A stretch of DNA of 64,000 nucleotides from Bradyrhizobium tropiciagri. GTDB lineage: Bacteria; Pseudomonadota; Alphaproteobacteria; Rhizobiales; Xanthobacteraceae. The translations under genes and the position numbers were made by a program. The stretch covers positions 32,601-96,600 of the forward strand of contig NZ_LFLZ01000031.1 of NCBI RefSeq assembly GCF_001189845.1, in the 5' to 3' direction. The notes beneath the pieces were generated by a model. That model was not told where the DNA came from. It saw nothing but the letters and a program-made list of their open reading frames with translations, and searched no databases. Shown piece after piece: positions 26,301-35,069 of this stretch. Each line of letters starts with the position of its first letter. Within the stretch, counting starts at the first letter, position 1.

Positions 26301-27543
26301 CACTGGGCTTGTCGCCGAGATTGACGTCGGTCCATGTGATCTGTGCGGTCACCGTGTCGGGCAGCGCGCTATGGGTCAGCCCGGCGAGTTCGGTGAACGA
26401 AGCATTCTGGGTCACGACATGCGGCGCACCGGGAGCGTGGTCGGGCTTCGCGGAAGGGGCATCTGGCCCGGCATTGCCGGTCAGGGCCAGCAGGAAGCTT
26501 GTCGGCAGGATGACGTCGCCGGTCGCGAGCTTGAGGATGGTCGTGACCGGGACGACGCTGTCGGTGAAGTTCGTCGTGAGCTTGGTGTTGGGATTGTTGT
26601 TATCGGTAAACTTCAGCGCGAAGACGTCCGAGATCAGCTTCTGCGCATCGGTCGACAGTTGCGCCGACGAGACGAAGCTGACGCTGCCCTGGCCGTTGAC
26701 GATGGTCTGGGTGCCGGCCTGATCGACGGTTGCGATCGGATTGAGCGTCGTCTTGTCGAACAGGATGTAGGAGCCGGTGGTGCCGTCGGGCTCGACCAGC
26801 ACCTGGAATTTGGCCGGCGGCACGCCGCCCGAGCCCTGCACGTCGAAATCGATCTCGACCAGCACCGCGGTGCCGCGGATGCCCATGGTCGCGACCGGCG
26901 TATCGACCTTCATGTCGCCATGCTTGGCGGTCGCGCCGGCGACGAACGAGATGGTGCCCGAGACGAGGCTCATCAGCGACGAATTGCTCGACCCGTTCGG
27001 GTCGTAGATCATCTCGTTCAGCACCATCTTGGCGTTCGGTCCGAGGCCGAACACGGTGCCGTCGATGAAGGTGATGCCGAGCGTCGAGTCGCCGCCGGAC
27101 TGCACCACGTCGCCCTTGTTGACGTTGTCACCCTGGTTCAGGACGATCGCGACGCCGTTGCGGACGGCGGTGGCGCTGCCCGTCAGCTTGGTGACATGGC
27201 CGATGACCTTGGCTGGCTCCGCCGCGCCGCCCGCCTGGGCATATTGGGTGTAGCCGGTGAGCGCGTTGACGAGATCGCCGGTGAGATGCGCGCCTTCAGG
27301 CGATGCCAGCGCCGCGCGCTTCTCGCCCTTGAAATAGTCGTGCAGGACGAGTTCCCGATCGTCCTTCGAGATGACGAGATCGAGCCCGGTCCGCTTGAAG
27401 TCGCCGGTGAACAGCAATTGCCCGTCGTCGACCGTGATCGCGCCAGGCGGAGCATTCGAGGTAACGCTTTCGACGTATACCGGTCCGCGGGCATAAGCGT
27501 CCGCGCTCGGCAAATGGCCGTCGAATTTCTCGATAAAGTTCAC
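23389..27543 (-). CDS. Giant type I secretion adhesin: FecR-like domain plus VCBS repeats
   Basis: A 1384-residue, acidic, Thr/Asp-rich surface protein without Sec signal. Residues 1-110 are a unique N-domain; about 110-240 is FecR-like (VIGHVTKLTGSATAVRNG, GDNVNKGDVVQSG, MGIRGTAVLVE); about 380-1050 holds five VCBS/cadherin-like repeats of about 135 residues, each with a DYLAAGETLTLTY strand and TITGTND link; one diverged repeat follows, and the C-terminus (DVLFGTAGYQDQFVFAP, NFKPGVDHIDL) is an RTX-like type I secretion target. It would be exported by a PrtD/HlyD system such as 6624-9694 and held at the surface. Start is GTG at 27543, with no strong ribosome-binding site. Divergent from the LapG-like peptidase. 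Confidence 0.88.
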   Translation of the reverse strand: MNFIEKFDGHLPSADAYARGPVYVESVTSNAPPGAITVDDGQLLFTGDFKRTGLDLVISKDDRELVLHDYFKGEKRAALASPEGAHLTGDLVNALTGYTQYAQAGGAAEPAKVIGHVTKLTGSATAVRNGVAIVLNQGDNVNKGDVVQSGGDSTLGITFIDGTVFGLGPNAKMVLNEMIYDPNGSSNSSLMSLVSGTISFVAGATAKHGDMKVDTPVATMGIRGTAVLVEIDFDVQGSGGVPPAKFQVLVEPDGTTGSYILFDKTTLNPIATVDQAGTQTIVNGQGSVSFVSSAQLSTDAQKLISDVFALKFTDNNNPNTKLTTNFTDSVVPVTTILKLATGDVILPTSFLLALTGNAGPDAPSAKPDHAPGAPHVVTQNASFTELAGLTHSALPDTVTAQITWTDVNLGDKPSAVVSFSTFSYHDASGKDVTSQLTAAEQAAIKAVEIPLLLEPDPNNTNVGSATWTYSLADGAFDFLAAGETLTLTYLVRVDNNYAPSNETAFKTFTITITGTNDTPVVTSAAQVGLITELPWTTNSAAPDTAHGTVTFTDADLTDTHTVTITGVTAEGYTGGLTNHATVLSWLSLGTLTDSTDGMTGSRSWTFSAADKSFDYLAAGETLTLTYTIQINDQHGGVVTVPVTITIVGTDDMPVITSPTQAAAITEAEGTTGSVNHDTASGTVTFTDVDLSDTHSVTVAGVTETGVTSGLPDQATILSWLSLGALSDSTGGVTGSNVWTFSAADKSFDYLAAGETLTLTYTIQINDQHGGVVTQPVTITITGTNDVPTFTAAPQTTTIAEQPDTTGSSKPDVAQGVVGFADVDLSDTHTVSITGVTEQGTTTGLPENESTILNWLSLGTPTDSTGHVTGSQAWTFSAADQNFDYLAAGETLTLTYTIQVDDHHGGVDSQPVTITITGSNDVPTVTSEAQTATIAEQPDTTGSSKPDSASGTVTFTDVDLSDTHTMTITGVAEAGATAGLPEDQSTILNWLSLGTLTDSTGGLTGSQAWTFSAADQNFDYLAAGETLTLTYTIQLDDHHGGVVNTPVTITINGANDAPTLADVNAGTLTDTAAYDTFSPLTGTLHGHDVDDGETATLTYAALNSDHAAVTQIAGLYGLLTVNPDGTYSYVPDAAAINALAKGTYADTFTVETIDTHGAVGTATLTVDVIGANDAPVIHTDNISITENPNGTDTISGLTVTDVDATATENFLMAATTVGSGSSVTPPAQAGHLADINAALASSALTYHPGTAPTDTVTLSVTDGNGASDTVNLIFNVQQNPTAPVTLTSTVGKDVLFGTAGYQDQFVFAPNFNHDTILNFKPGVDHIDLTAVVSTSSVDTWISQHVAQSPTNAADTLITVDSADTITLRNVSPAALGHNDFLLHVT
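24361..25980. repeat. Tandem 405-bp coding repeats (VCBS units)
   Basis: The string CGTGTAGGTC recurs at 24451, 24856, 25261 and 25663, so the period is 402-405 bp. Neighbouring units are nearly identical over about 95-base blocks (for example 24445-24541 and 24850-24944), which points to recent duplication or gene conversion inside the adhesin gene. A fifth, more diverged unit lies at about 25980-26400. Confidence 0.85.
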
Positions 27544-28137
27544 TGCGGATCACCGCACGAGGGTTAATATTGGTAAAATATCCGAATGATTACGCCTGCA
27601 TATCATCGGATAAAGCTTGGCGAAACCATCCTTTGCTTTCGCAAGGTGCTCTGGTCGCGCGGTTTGAGCGGATGTGACTTGGCTCACTCTCACATGAGTC
27701 GTGTATTCCGAATTTGCCTGACGGTACCATGTGATGGGATTTGAGCCAAGATGGGTAGTGAGCCACGTATTCGTGGTATTGACTGGCATTTCTGTACTTG
27801 CCTTTATTTCCCCGCAGCCCCGAGAGGGCATTTGACCCGATTTTTCCGGCTAAAGCTGTGACTTGGCTTACAAATCGCAGCTATCCCGTGCGCGGACTGG
27901 CCGGGTTAACCAGTAGGCAAGGATGAGGTGTTTCGCGGTGGAAAAAGGTTCGCCGGTTCGTTTCACAAACCGGTAAAGTTTTCGGGACCCGGACCACGCG
28001 CCCTTTAGCGTCCGGCCCGGTTTCCCCACATCTTAAGTCGATTCGAAGGGATCGCTGGTCATGCTCACGGCATGAAACGATCCGGTCGCGTGTGCGGTGT
28101 AGTGTCCACCCGCCGATGAGCGGACAGGGGGTGTCAC
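27544..28137. promoter_or_regulatory. 594-bp divergent regulatory region of adhesin and peptidase genes
   Basis: No gene is visible. The region is richer in A/T than its surroundings, as expected for promoters. The motif TGTGACTTGGCTCAC (27673-27687) is repeated as TGTGACTTGGCTTAC (27857-27871), and its core appears inverted as TGAGCCAAG (27742-27750), giving three possible binding sites. I could not settle a -35/-10 pair for either gene. Confidence 0.5.
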
Positions 28138-28884
28138 ATGGGATTCTCGCTTCGCTCGTTTGCGCTGCGCTCTGTCATGTTGGGCTTCGGCCTGGTTCTG
28201 GCCGCGCCGGTCGCCGAACTCAATGCCGCCTCGCTGCTGTCGCCCGGCCCGGCCACCCTGCTCAGACAGTCAACCGAACCGTTCGGCCTCGCGACCGGCC
28301 TGCTCGCCGGCGGCGGCCTGCACGACAAATGGCTCGGCGTGCAGCACCAGCTCGCCGATGAATTGGTGCAGCTCGCAGCCTGCGAGAGCGACCGCGCGGG
28401 GTGTGCGTCGCCCGAGGCGCTGCGATTCCTGGCGATCGTCGATCTTGGTCGCGCGCGCAACGGCCGCGCCCGGCTCGGTGAGATCAACCGCGCCATCAAT
28501 CTCGCGATCCATCCGGGCAGCGATCTTGCGACTTATGGCGAGCCCGACGTCTGGGCCACGCCGCTCGCCACCTTCGCCCGCGGCAGCGGCGATTGCGAAG
28601 ATTATGCGATCGCCAAGTTCGTGGCGCTCGCTAAGGCCGGCGTCGCGCCGGAGGATTTGCGTATCGTGGTCATGCACGACCTGCTGGGCGGCGAGGACCA
28701 TGCGGTGGTCGCGGCACGGCTCGACGGCCACTGGCTGACGCTCGACAACCGTCGCATGGCGATGATCGAGGATACCGACATCAGGAGGTTCCGGCCGACC
28801 TTCGTGATCGACCAGAACGGCGTCAACCGTTATGTCGATGCGCCGCCCGTCACCGAGGCCGCGTGGCGGCCGGCGGCGCGGTGA
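28138..28884 (+). CDS. LapG-like transglutaminase-type periplasmic cysteine peptidase (BTLCP)
   Basis: A 248-residue secreted protein of the bacterial transglutaminase-like cysteine proteinase family. A signal peptide occupies the first 30 residues; the catalytic triad is visible as Cys153 (SGDCEDYA), His188 (GGEDHAVV) and Asp203 (LTLDNR). In Pseudomonas, LapG of this family cuts a giant adhesin near its N-terminus to release cells from biofilm. The divergent VCBS adhesin 595 bp away is an obvious candidate target, although the LapG-controlling receptor LapD is not in the window. ATG at 28138 with CAGGGGG upstream. Confidence 0.85.
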   Translation: MGFSLRSFALRSVMLGFGLVLAAPVAELNAASLLSPGPATLLRQSTEPFGLATGLLAGGGLHDKWLGVQHQLADELVQLAACESDRAGCASPEALRFLAIVDLGRARNGRARLGEINRAINLAIHPGSDLATYGEPDVWATPLATFARGSGDCEDYAIAKFVALAKAGVAPEDLRIVVMHDLLGGEDHAVVAARLDGHWLTLDNRRMAMIEDTDIRRFRPTFVIDQNGVNRYVDAPPVTEAAWRPAAR

Positions 28885-28920
28885 ATTGAAGAAGTCGCTG
28901 GCCCGCGAATCTGAGCGCAA

Positions 28921-29018
28921 GCCACCTCCGTCATTGCGAGGGAGCGAAGCGACGAAGCAATCCATGCTTCCGCTTGTGGGACTATGGATTGCTTCGCTGC
29001 GCTCGCAATGACGGTGGC
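28921..29018. repeat. GTCATTGCGAG / CTCGCAATGAC inverted repeat
   Basis: GCCACCTCCGTCATTGCGAG...GAAGCAATCCATG is mirrored by ATGGATTGCTTC...CTCGCAATGACGGTGGC. It lies between convergent genes and would fold into one long hairpin; terminator function is plausible. Confidence 0.8.
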
Positions 29019-29036
29019 TAAGTCTCCATCGACGGC

Positions 29037-30236
29037 TCAGAACATCAGATTGTCCTTCACCAGAACCCAGCGGCCGCCCTTGACCTGCTGCACCTGGGTG
29101 ATGGTGTTGGCGAGATGATCCGTCTTGGAGAACTTGGTCGGGGGCGAACTGAAGATATCGAGGAACTTGTCGCCTGACTCCAGCGCATCGAGCATCTTCT
29201 GGCCGGTGAGATCCTTGCCCGCCTTCTGGGCGTAGAAGGCAAACGTCATCACCGCATTGTAGCCGATGATCGCCTGGGTGTTAGCGTCAGAGTTGAACAT
29301 CTTCTTGTAGTTGACCAGCCAGTCCTTCACCTTGCCCTTGGCCGTGTCCTCGTAGGGAATCTCGAAGCCTGACGCTGCGTAGAGGCCCTCGACGGCTTCC
29401 TTGCCGAGCGCTGGCACTTCAAGCACGTTGGTCGGTGTGGCGCCGAGGAAGGTCACATCCCAGCCGAGCTTTCGGGCTTCGTTCATGGCGCCGATGGTCT
29501 CGCGGATCACGGTGCCGAGCACGACGAGATCGCAGCCGTCGGCCTTCATCTTGGCGACCTGCGCCGAGAAATCGGAGGCGCCGCGCTTGTAGCTCGTGAT
29601 CGAGGCGGGCTGCACCTTCATCGCGGCGAGCTGCTGATTGAAGCCATCGAGCACGTTCTTACCGTACTCGTCGTCCTGGTGCATGATGCAGGGCTTCTTG
29701 AAGTTCTTCCAGTCCATCATGTATTTGAGCGCGGCGCGCGTGCTCTCGACATAGGGCAACAGGTTGTTGAACTTCAACCGCTCCTGCGGCTTGGCGGGAT
29801 CGAACTTGAAGGTGAATTCGGCGGCGGTCAGCGGGAACAGCTGCAGCACGCCGGCGTCGAACAGGATGTCCTGCGCAGCGAGCACGGTCGGCGAGCCCAT
29901 CGGGCCGATCATCGCGAAGACCTTGTCGCGCTCGACCATCTTCTGCGAGGCCAGCACGGCCTTCTTCGGGTCGTAGCCATTGTCCTCCAGGATCATCTTG
30001 ATCTTGCGGCCGTTGATGCCGCCGCTGGCGTTGATCTCCTCAACCGCCATCTTCATGCCGTTCGACACCGGAACGCCCCAGACCTTGATCGGGCCGGACA
30101 AATCCTGATGCGTTCCGATCACGATCTCGGTCGGCGAGATGCCTTCATTGGTGACCTTGGTCTGGGCTGCGGCCGGCAGACAGGTCAGCGCCAGCGCGCT
30201 CACCGCAAGGCCCAGCGCCTTCAGCGATTTCGACAT
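29037..30236 (-). CDS. Liv-type ABC transporter substrate-binding protein
   Basis: A 399-residue periplasmic binding protein of the branched-chain amino acid (type I, Peripla_BP_6) family. A signal peptide ends at PAAA-QT (about residue 24), followed by ISPTEIVIGTHQDLSGP and the hinge-region MKMAVEEINASGGINGRKI. It is the last gene of the livHMGF-acyl-CoA synthetase run, 128 bp after the synthetase with a GCATGATC-type repeat between. The link to an acyl-CoA synthetase suggests an organic or aromatic acid as ligand rather than leucine. The ATG at 30236 has a strong GGAGGAG site. Confidence 0.88.
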   Translation of the reverse strand: MSKSLKALGLAVSALALTCLPAAAQTKVTNEGISPTEIVIGTHQDLSGPIKVWGVPVSNGMKMAVEEINASGGINGRKIKMILEDNGYDPKKAVLASQKMVERDKVFAMIGPMGSPTVLAAQDILFDAGVLQLFPLTAAEFTFKFDPAKPQERLKFNNLLPYVESTRAALKYMMDWKNFKKPCIMHQDDEYGKNVLDGFNQQLAAMKVQPASITSYKRGASDFSAQVAKMKADGCDLVVLGTVIRETIGAMNEARKLGWDVTFLGATPTNVLEVPALGKEAVEGLYAASGFEIPYEDTAKGKVKDWLVNYKKMFNSDANTQAIIGYNAVMTFAFYAQKAGKDLTGQKMLDALESGDKFLDIFSSPPTKFSKTDHLANTITQVQQVKGGRWVLVKDNLMF

Positions 30237-30316
30237 TGCAGTCTCCTCCTTAACAATGGCCCATGTTGAGCGAAGGGTCGGGCCTGCTCGCTCCTTCGCC
30301 AATTTTCTCTTTTCTT

Positions 30317-30366
30317 GAGCATGATCTATCCGGAAAACCGCTTCACACTTTTCCGGATCATGCTCT
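30317..30366. repeat. GCATGATC-type palindromic repeat (copy d)
   Basis: GAGCATGATC / GATCATGCTC arms around CGGAAAACCG. On the minus strand the synthetase stop TAG is continuous with the repeat (TAG-AGCATGATCC), as in copy c. Confidence 0.85.
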
Positions 30367-32202
30367 ATGCGACAGCCCGCTCGCCATACATGGCGTCGAT
30401 CTCGGCCGCGTAGCGCTTGTTCACGAAACTGCGCTTCAGCTTCATGGTCGGCGTCAGCTCCTCGTCCTCGGGCGTGAGCTGGCGCTCGATCAGGTAGAAT
30501 TTCTTGATGGTTTCGACGCGCGCGAACTTGGCGTTGACCGCCTCGACCTCGCGGTGGATCAGGTCCTGGATCTCGCGGGCGCGGCACAGGCTCGCATAGT
30601 TCGTGAAGGGGATGTCCTGGTCCTGGGCGTATTTCTCGACGTTCTCCTGATCGATCATGATCAGGCAGGTGAGGTAGGGCCGCTTGTCGCCGATCACGAC
30701 CGCGTCGGAAACGTAGGGCGAGAATTTGAGCTGGTTCTCGATCTCGGACGGCGTGATGTTCTTGCCGCCTGAGGTGATGATGATGTCCTTCATCCGGTCG
30801 GTGATCTTGACATAGCCTTCATTGTCGATCGCACCGACATCGCCGGTGTGCAGCCAGCCCTTCGCGTCGATCGTCTCGGCGGTCTTCTCCGGCTGGTTGA
30901 GATAGCCCATGAAGAGGAAGTCGCCCTTGATCAGGATCTCGCCCTTCGGACAGATCATCACCTCGCCCCAGGGCGCTGCCTTGCCCACCGAGCCGAGCTT
31001 GATGCGGTCCGCCGGCATCATGGTCGCGACGCCGCAATTCTCGGTCTGGCCGTAGACCTCGCGCATGTCGATGCCGAGCGCGAGATACCAGCGGATCAGA
31101 TCCGGCGAGATCGGCGCCGCGCCGGTCAGTGCGATCCGGCAACGGTCGAGCCCGAGCATGCGGCGGATGTTGCGGAACACCAGCCAGTAGGCCGCGTGGT
31201 TGGCGAGCCGCAGCGACAGCGGCGGCGTCTCGCCCTCCAGCCGGCACTCGGTCATCCGGTTGCCGATCGCGAGCGCGCGGGCATACATCCAGTTCTGAAA
31301 CGGGGTCGCGTCCTTCAGCGCGATGGTGATGCCGGAATAGAACTTCTCCCAGATCCTGGGCACCGCGAGGAACGCGGTCGGCTGCACCTCGCGCAGATTG
31401 TCCGGCACCGTCTCCGGGCTCTCGGCGAAATTCATCACCGAGCCGAGCGCGAGCGAGATGTAATAGCCGCCGACCCGCTCGGCGACATGGCAGAGCGGCA
31501 GGAACACCAGCCGCTCCTCGCTGTCGGTCGAGGGGTAGAGATCGTTGGCGTGGCGCATCTGGTGCGTCACGCTGCGGTTGGAGTGCATTGCGCCCTTGGG
31601 CGGGCCCGTGGTGCCCGACGTATAGACCAGGATCGCGAGATCGGAGGCGGTGCGGCTGCCGGTCATTTCATCCCACAGGGCGTCGTTGCCCTGCACATGA
31701 TTGCGGCCGAGCGCCGTGAACTCGGCGAGCGACAGCACCATCGGATCGGAGAAGCCGGAAAGGCCCTCCATGTCGAACACGACGACCTTTTCCAAGGTCG
31801 GACAGCGCGACCGGCAGGTCAGCACCTTGTCGAGCTGCTCCTCGTCCTCGACGAAGATCACCCGGGTGCGGGAATCATTGACGAGGTATTCGACCTGCGC
31901 CGCCGAATCGGTCGGATAGATGCCGGAGGACACGCCACCGGCGCACAGGATGCCCATGTCGGCGTAGACCCATTCCGGCACCGCGTTGGCGATGATCGAG
32001 CGACGTCGCCGGGGCGGAAGCCGGTCGCATGCAGGGCGAAGGCGATGTCCTTGGAGATCTGCAGCCATTCGCGCCAGCTGGTCGGTTGCCAGATGCCGAA
32101 CTTCTTCTCGCGGATCGCGGGCCTGTCGCCACGCGTTTGCACCGCGAGCAGAAAGCTCCTCGCGATCGTGTCGGCGACCGTCAGCACCGCTGGTCCTGCC
32201 AT
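30365..32202 (-). pseudogene. Long-chain-type acyl-CoA synthetase (AMP-binding), split by a frameshift
   Basis: The first roughly 67 residues (MAGPAVLTVADT... to FRPGDVA) are in one frame; the remaining 545, starting IIANAVPEWVYADMG, are in another, with the switch near 32000. The span of 1838 bases becomes a 612-residue FadD15-type synthetase when one base is added. Motifs are intact: ATP loop YTSGTTGPPKG, the GQTENCG motif and the GWLHTGDVG / DRMKDIIITSGGKN core. It would activate an imported carboxylic acid to its CoA ester. ATG at 32202 follows GAGGAGGGAG. Position inside a liv-type operon supports one uptake-and-activation unit. Confidence 0.87.
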
Positions 32203-32293
32203 GCGCGCTCCCTCCTCTGCCGCCTGCTTCGCGCCGGCTTGGGTGCCGGTCTTGCTGGCGAAACAGGCCCGAAATCTAGCTCCAACCCGGCCT

Positions 32294-32362
32294 CAGTGCC
32301 AAACCAACTTTAGTCAGCGCCAAATCCTCTCAGCGCCAGATCTTCCCAGCGCCAAGTCGTCC

Positions 32363-32378
<16 letters not shown>
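32294..32378. repeat. Short tandem array, 16-bp unit CAGCGCCAAATCCTCT
   Basis: Units at 32315-32330, 32331-32346 and 32347-32362 share CAGCGCCA(A/G)(A/G)TC; degenerate copies flank them. The array begins at the livF stop codon. Its core CGCCAAGTC also forms the array at 38497-38552. Confidence 0.7.
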
Positions 32379-33142
<764 letters not shown>

Positions 33143-33152
33143 GGCATCATCC

Positions 33153-33911
33153 TCATGCGCCGAGATACGCTGCGACGACGTCGGGATGGTGCTGCACCTC
33201 GGACGGCGAGCCCATCGCCAGCACGCGGCCGTAGTTCAGCGCAATCACGCGGTCGGAGACGCGGTTGACCAGCGTCATGTCGTGCTCGACCATCAGGACC
33301 GTAATGCCGAGCTCGCTCTTCATGTCGCGGATCCAGAACGACATGTCGTCGGTCTCCTCGACATTGAGGCCGGACGACGGCTCGTCGAGCAGGATCAGCT
33401 TCGGCTCCGAGCACAGCGCGCGCGCCAGCTCGATCACCTTGCGCACGCCGTAAGGCAGGCCCGAGATCAGCTTGTCGCGGTAGGGCTCGAGATCGAGGAA
33501 TTCGATCACCTGCTCGACCCGGCGGCGATGCGCCTTCTCGCCGGCGCGCACGCTCGGCAGGAACAGCAGCTCCTGCCAGAGCCGGGTGGTGGAATGACGA
33601 TGCCGCCCGACCAAGAGATTGCTCAGCACGGTCGCATTCTCGAACAGCTCGATGTTCTGGAAGGTGCGCGCAATGCCGAGCTTGGCGATATCGTAGGCCG
33701 GCTGCTGGGTGATGTCCTGATCCTCGAAGAAGATCTTGCCCGAGGTCGGCGGATAGATCCGCGAGATCAGGTTGAAGATCGAGCTCTTGCCGGCGCCGTT
33801 CGGCCCGATGATCGAGAGGATCTCGCCCTTCTCGACCGCGAAGCTGACGGCATCGACCGCCTTGAGGCCACCGAAATGCAGCGACAGGTTCTCGGCGCGG
33901 AAATAGCTCAT
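33153..33911 (-). CDS. livG: Liv-type ABC transporter ATP-binding protein LivG
   Basis: A 252-residue ATPase with Walker A GPNGAGKSS near residue 38 and Walker B LILLDEPSSGLN; the signature segment reads LPYGVRKVIELARAL, the variant usual in acyl-associated Liv systems instead of LSGGQQ. It partners LivF. Its ATG overlaps the livM stop (ATGA at 33908-33911). Confidence 0.92.
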   Translation of the reverse strand: MSYFRAENLSLHFGGLKAVDAVSFAVEKGEILSIIGPNGAGKSSIFNLISRIYPPTSGKIFFEDQDITQQPAYDIAKLGIARTFQNIELFENATVLSNLLVGRHRHSTTRLWQELLFLPSVRAGEKAHRRRVEQVIEFLDLEPYRDKLISGLPYGVRKVIELARALCSEPKLILLDEPSSGLNVEETDDMSFWIRDMKSELGITVLMVEHDMTLVNRVSDRVIALNYGRVLAMGSPSEVQHHPDVVAAYLGA

Positions 33912-35059
33912 CTGTTCCGCTCCGATTTCACATAGATCTTCTGCCGCTTGAAGGTCGCGCGCTTGTACAGCGGGAACAGCTGGAAGAAGAGCTTGATCTT
34001 GAGCCAGCGGCCATAGAGTCCCAGAGGTTCGAAGAGCACGAACACCACGATGATGACACCGTAGATCGCGCCCTTCAGGCCGTTGGCGGAGGCAAACGCC
34101 GCGACCGCATCCTGGATATGGCCGGCGCGTTCGCTGCCGGCGCCAAGCGTGGCCGCGGCGCCTGCGATCACGCCGGGCATGTCGTCCTTCAGATAGGTCA
34201 GGAACGGATCTATCATGACCAGGAAGATCGCGCCCAGCACCGCGCCGTGCAGGCTGAACGTGCCGCCGATCAGGATCACGATGATGAACTCGATCGAGAG
34301 CTGCAGCGTGAACATCTCGGGCGAGATGAAGGAAAGCTTGTGGGCGAACAGCACGCCGGCAAAGCCGGTGATACCAGCCGAGATCGCGAACGACTTCACC
34401 TTGTAGAGCGCGACATTGATGCCCATGCTGCGCGCCGCGGTCTCGCTGTCGCGGATCGCGACAAAGGCGCGCCCGGTCGGCGAGCGCAGCAGGTTGAGCG
34501 TGCCGACGATGGTCAGCACCAGCACCGCAAGACAGAGATAATAGAACGTCGGGCCGTCGCGGGACACCGTGGTGCCGAGCAGTTGCATGGCCTTGACCCG
34601 CATGCCCTCATTGCCATTGGTCACGCTCTCCCAGCGCGCCATGATCTCCTCGACGATGAAGGCAAACGAGATCGTCGCGATCACGAGATAGATGCCCTGC
34701 AGCCGCAGCGCCGGAAATCCGACCAGCGCGCCGACCACGCCGGTCAGCAGTCCCGCGGCGAGGAAGTAGACCGGAAACGGCACGTTGAACTGCTGCAGAT
34801 AGGCCGCGGTATAGGCGCCGATCGCCAGAAACGCGGCATGGCCGAGCGAGGCCTGTCCGGTGAAGCCGGTCAGGATCATCAGCCCGACGCCGACGGTCGC
34901 ATAGATGCAGACGAAGACGAGCTGGCTCATCAGGTAGCTTGACAGCACGTAGGGCGCGATCAGCAGCACCGCGAGCAGCAAGCCGTAGGAATAGACGTAG
35001 CCGGAATGCGGGAACAGCCTGATGTCGTCTTCATAGTCGGTCTTGAAGAGAAACCGCAT
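33908..35059 (-). CDS. livM: Liv-type ABC transporter permease LivM
   Basis: A 383-residue inner-membrane permease with about nine helices and the family loop LRLQGIYLVIATISFAFIVEEI. It is longer than many LivM proteins: an Ala/Gly-rich insertion (about 285-315) precedes the last helix, and the C-terminal tail is basic (KRQKIYVKSERNR). Start ATG at 35059, ten bases after livH. Confidence 0.92.
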   Translation of the reverse strand: MRFLFKTDYEDDIRLFPHSGYVYSYGLLLAVLLIAPYVLSSYLMSQLVFVCIYATVGVGLMILTGFTGQASLGHAAFLAIGAYTAAYLQQFNVPFPVYFLAAGLLTGVVGALVGFPALRLQGIYLVIATISFAFIVEEIMARWESVTNGNEGMRVKAMQLLGTTVSRDGPTFYYLCLAVLVLTIVGTLNLLRSPTGRAFVAIRDSETAARSMGINVALYKVKSFAISAGITGFAGVLFAHKLSFISPEMFTLQLSIEFIIVILIGGTFSLHGAVLGAIFLVMIDPFLTYLKDDMPGVIAGAAATLGAGSERAGHIQDAVAAFASANGLKGAIYGVIIVVFVLFEPLGLYGRWLKIKLFFQLFPLYKRATFKRQKIYVKSERNR

Positions 35060-35069
35060 ATGTCGCTCC

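Noticed and set aside
24361..26400. Regular repeats suggesting a CRISPR-like or satellite array
   Set aside because: The period is about 405 bp, divisible by three, and each unit encodes a VCBS domain in frame. There are no short spacers or cas genes.
23389..27543. LAAG motifs in VCBS repeats as LapG cleavage sites
   Set aside because: LAAGETL is a structural part of each repeat's strand and occurs five times; known LapG sites are single and near the N-terminus.
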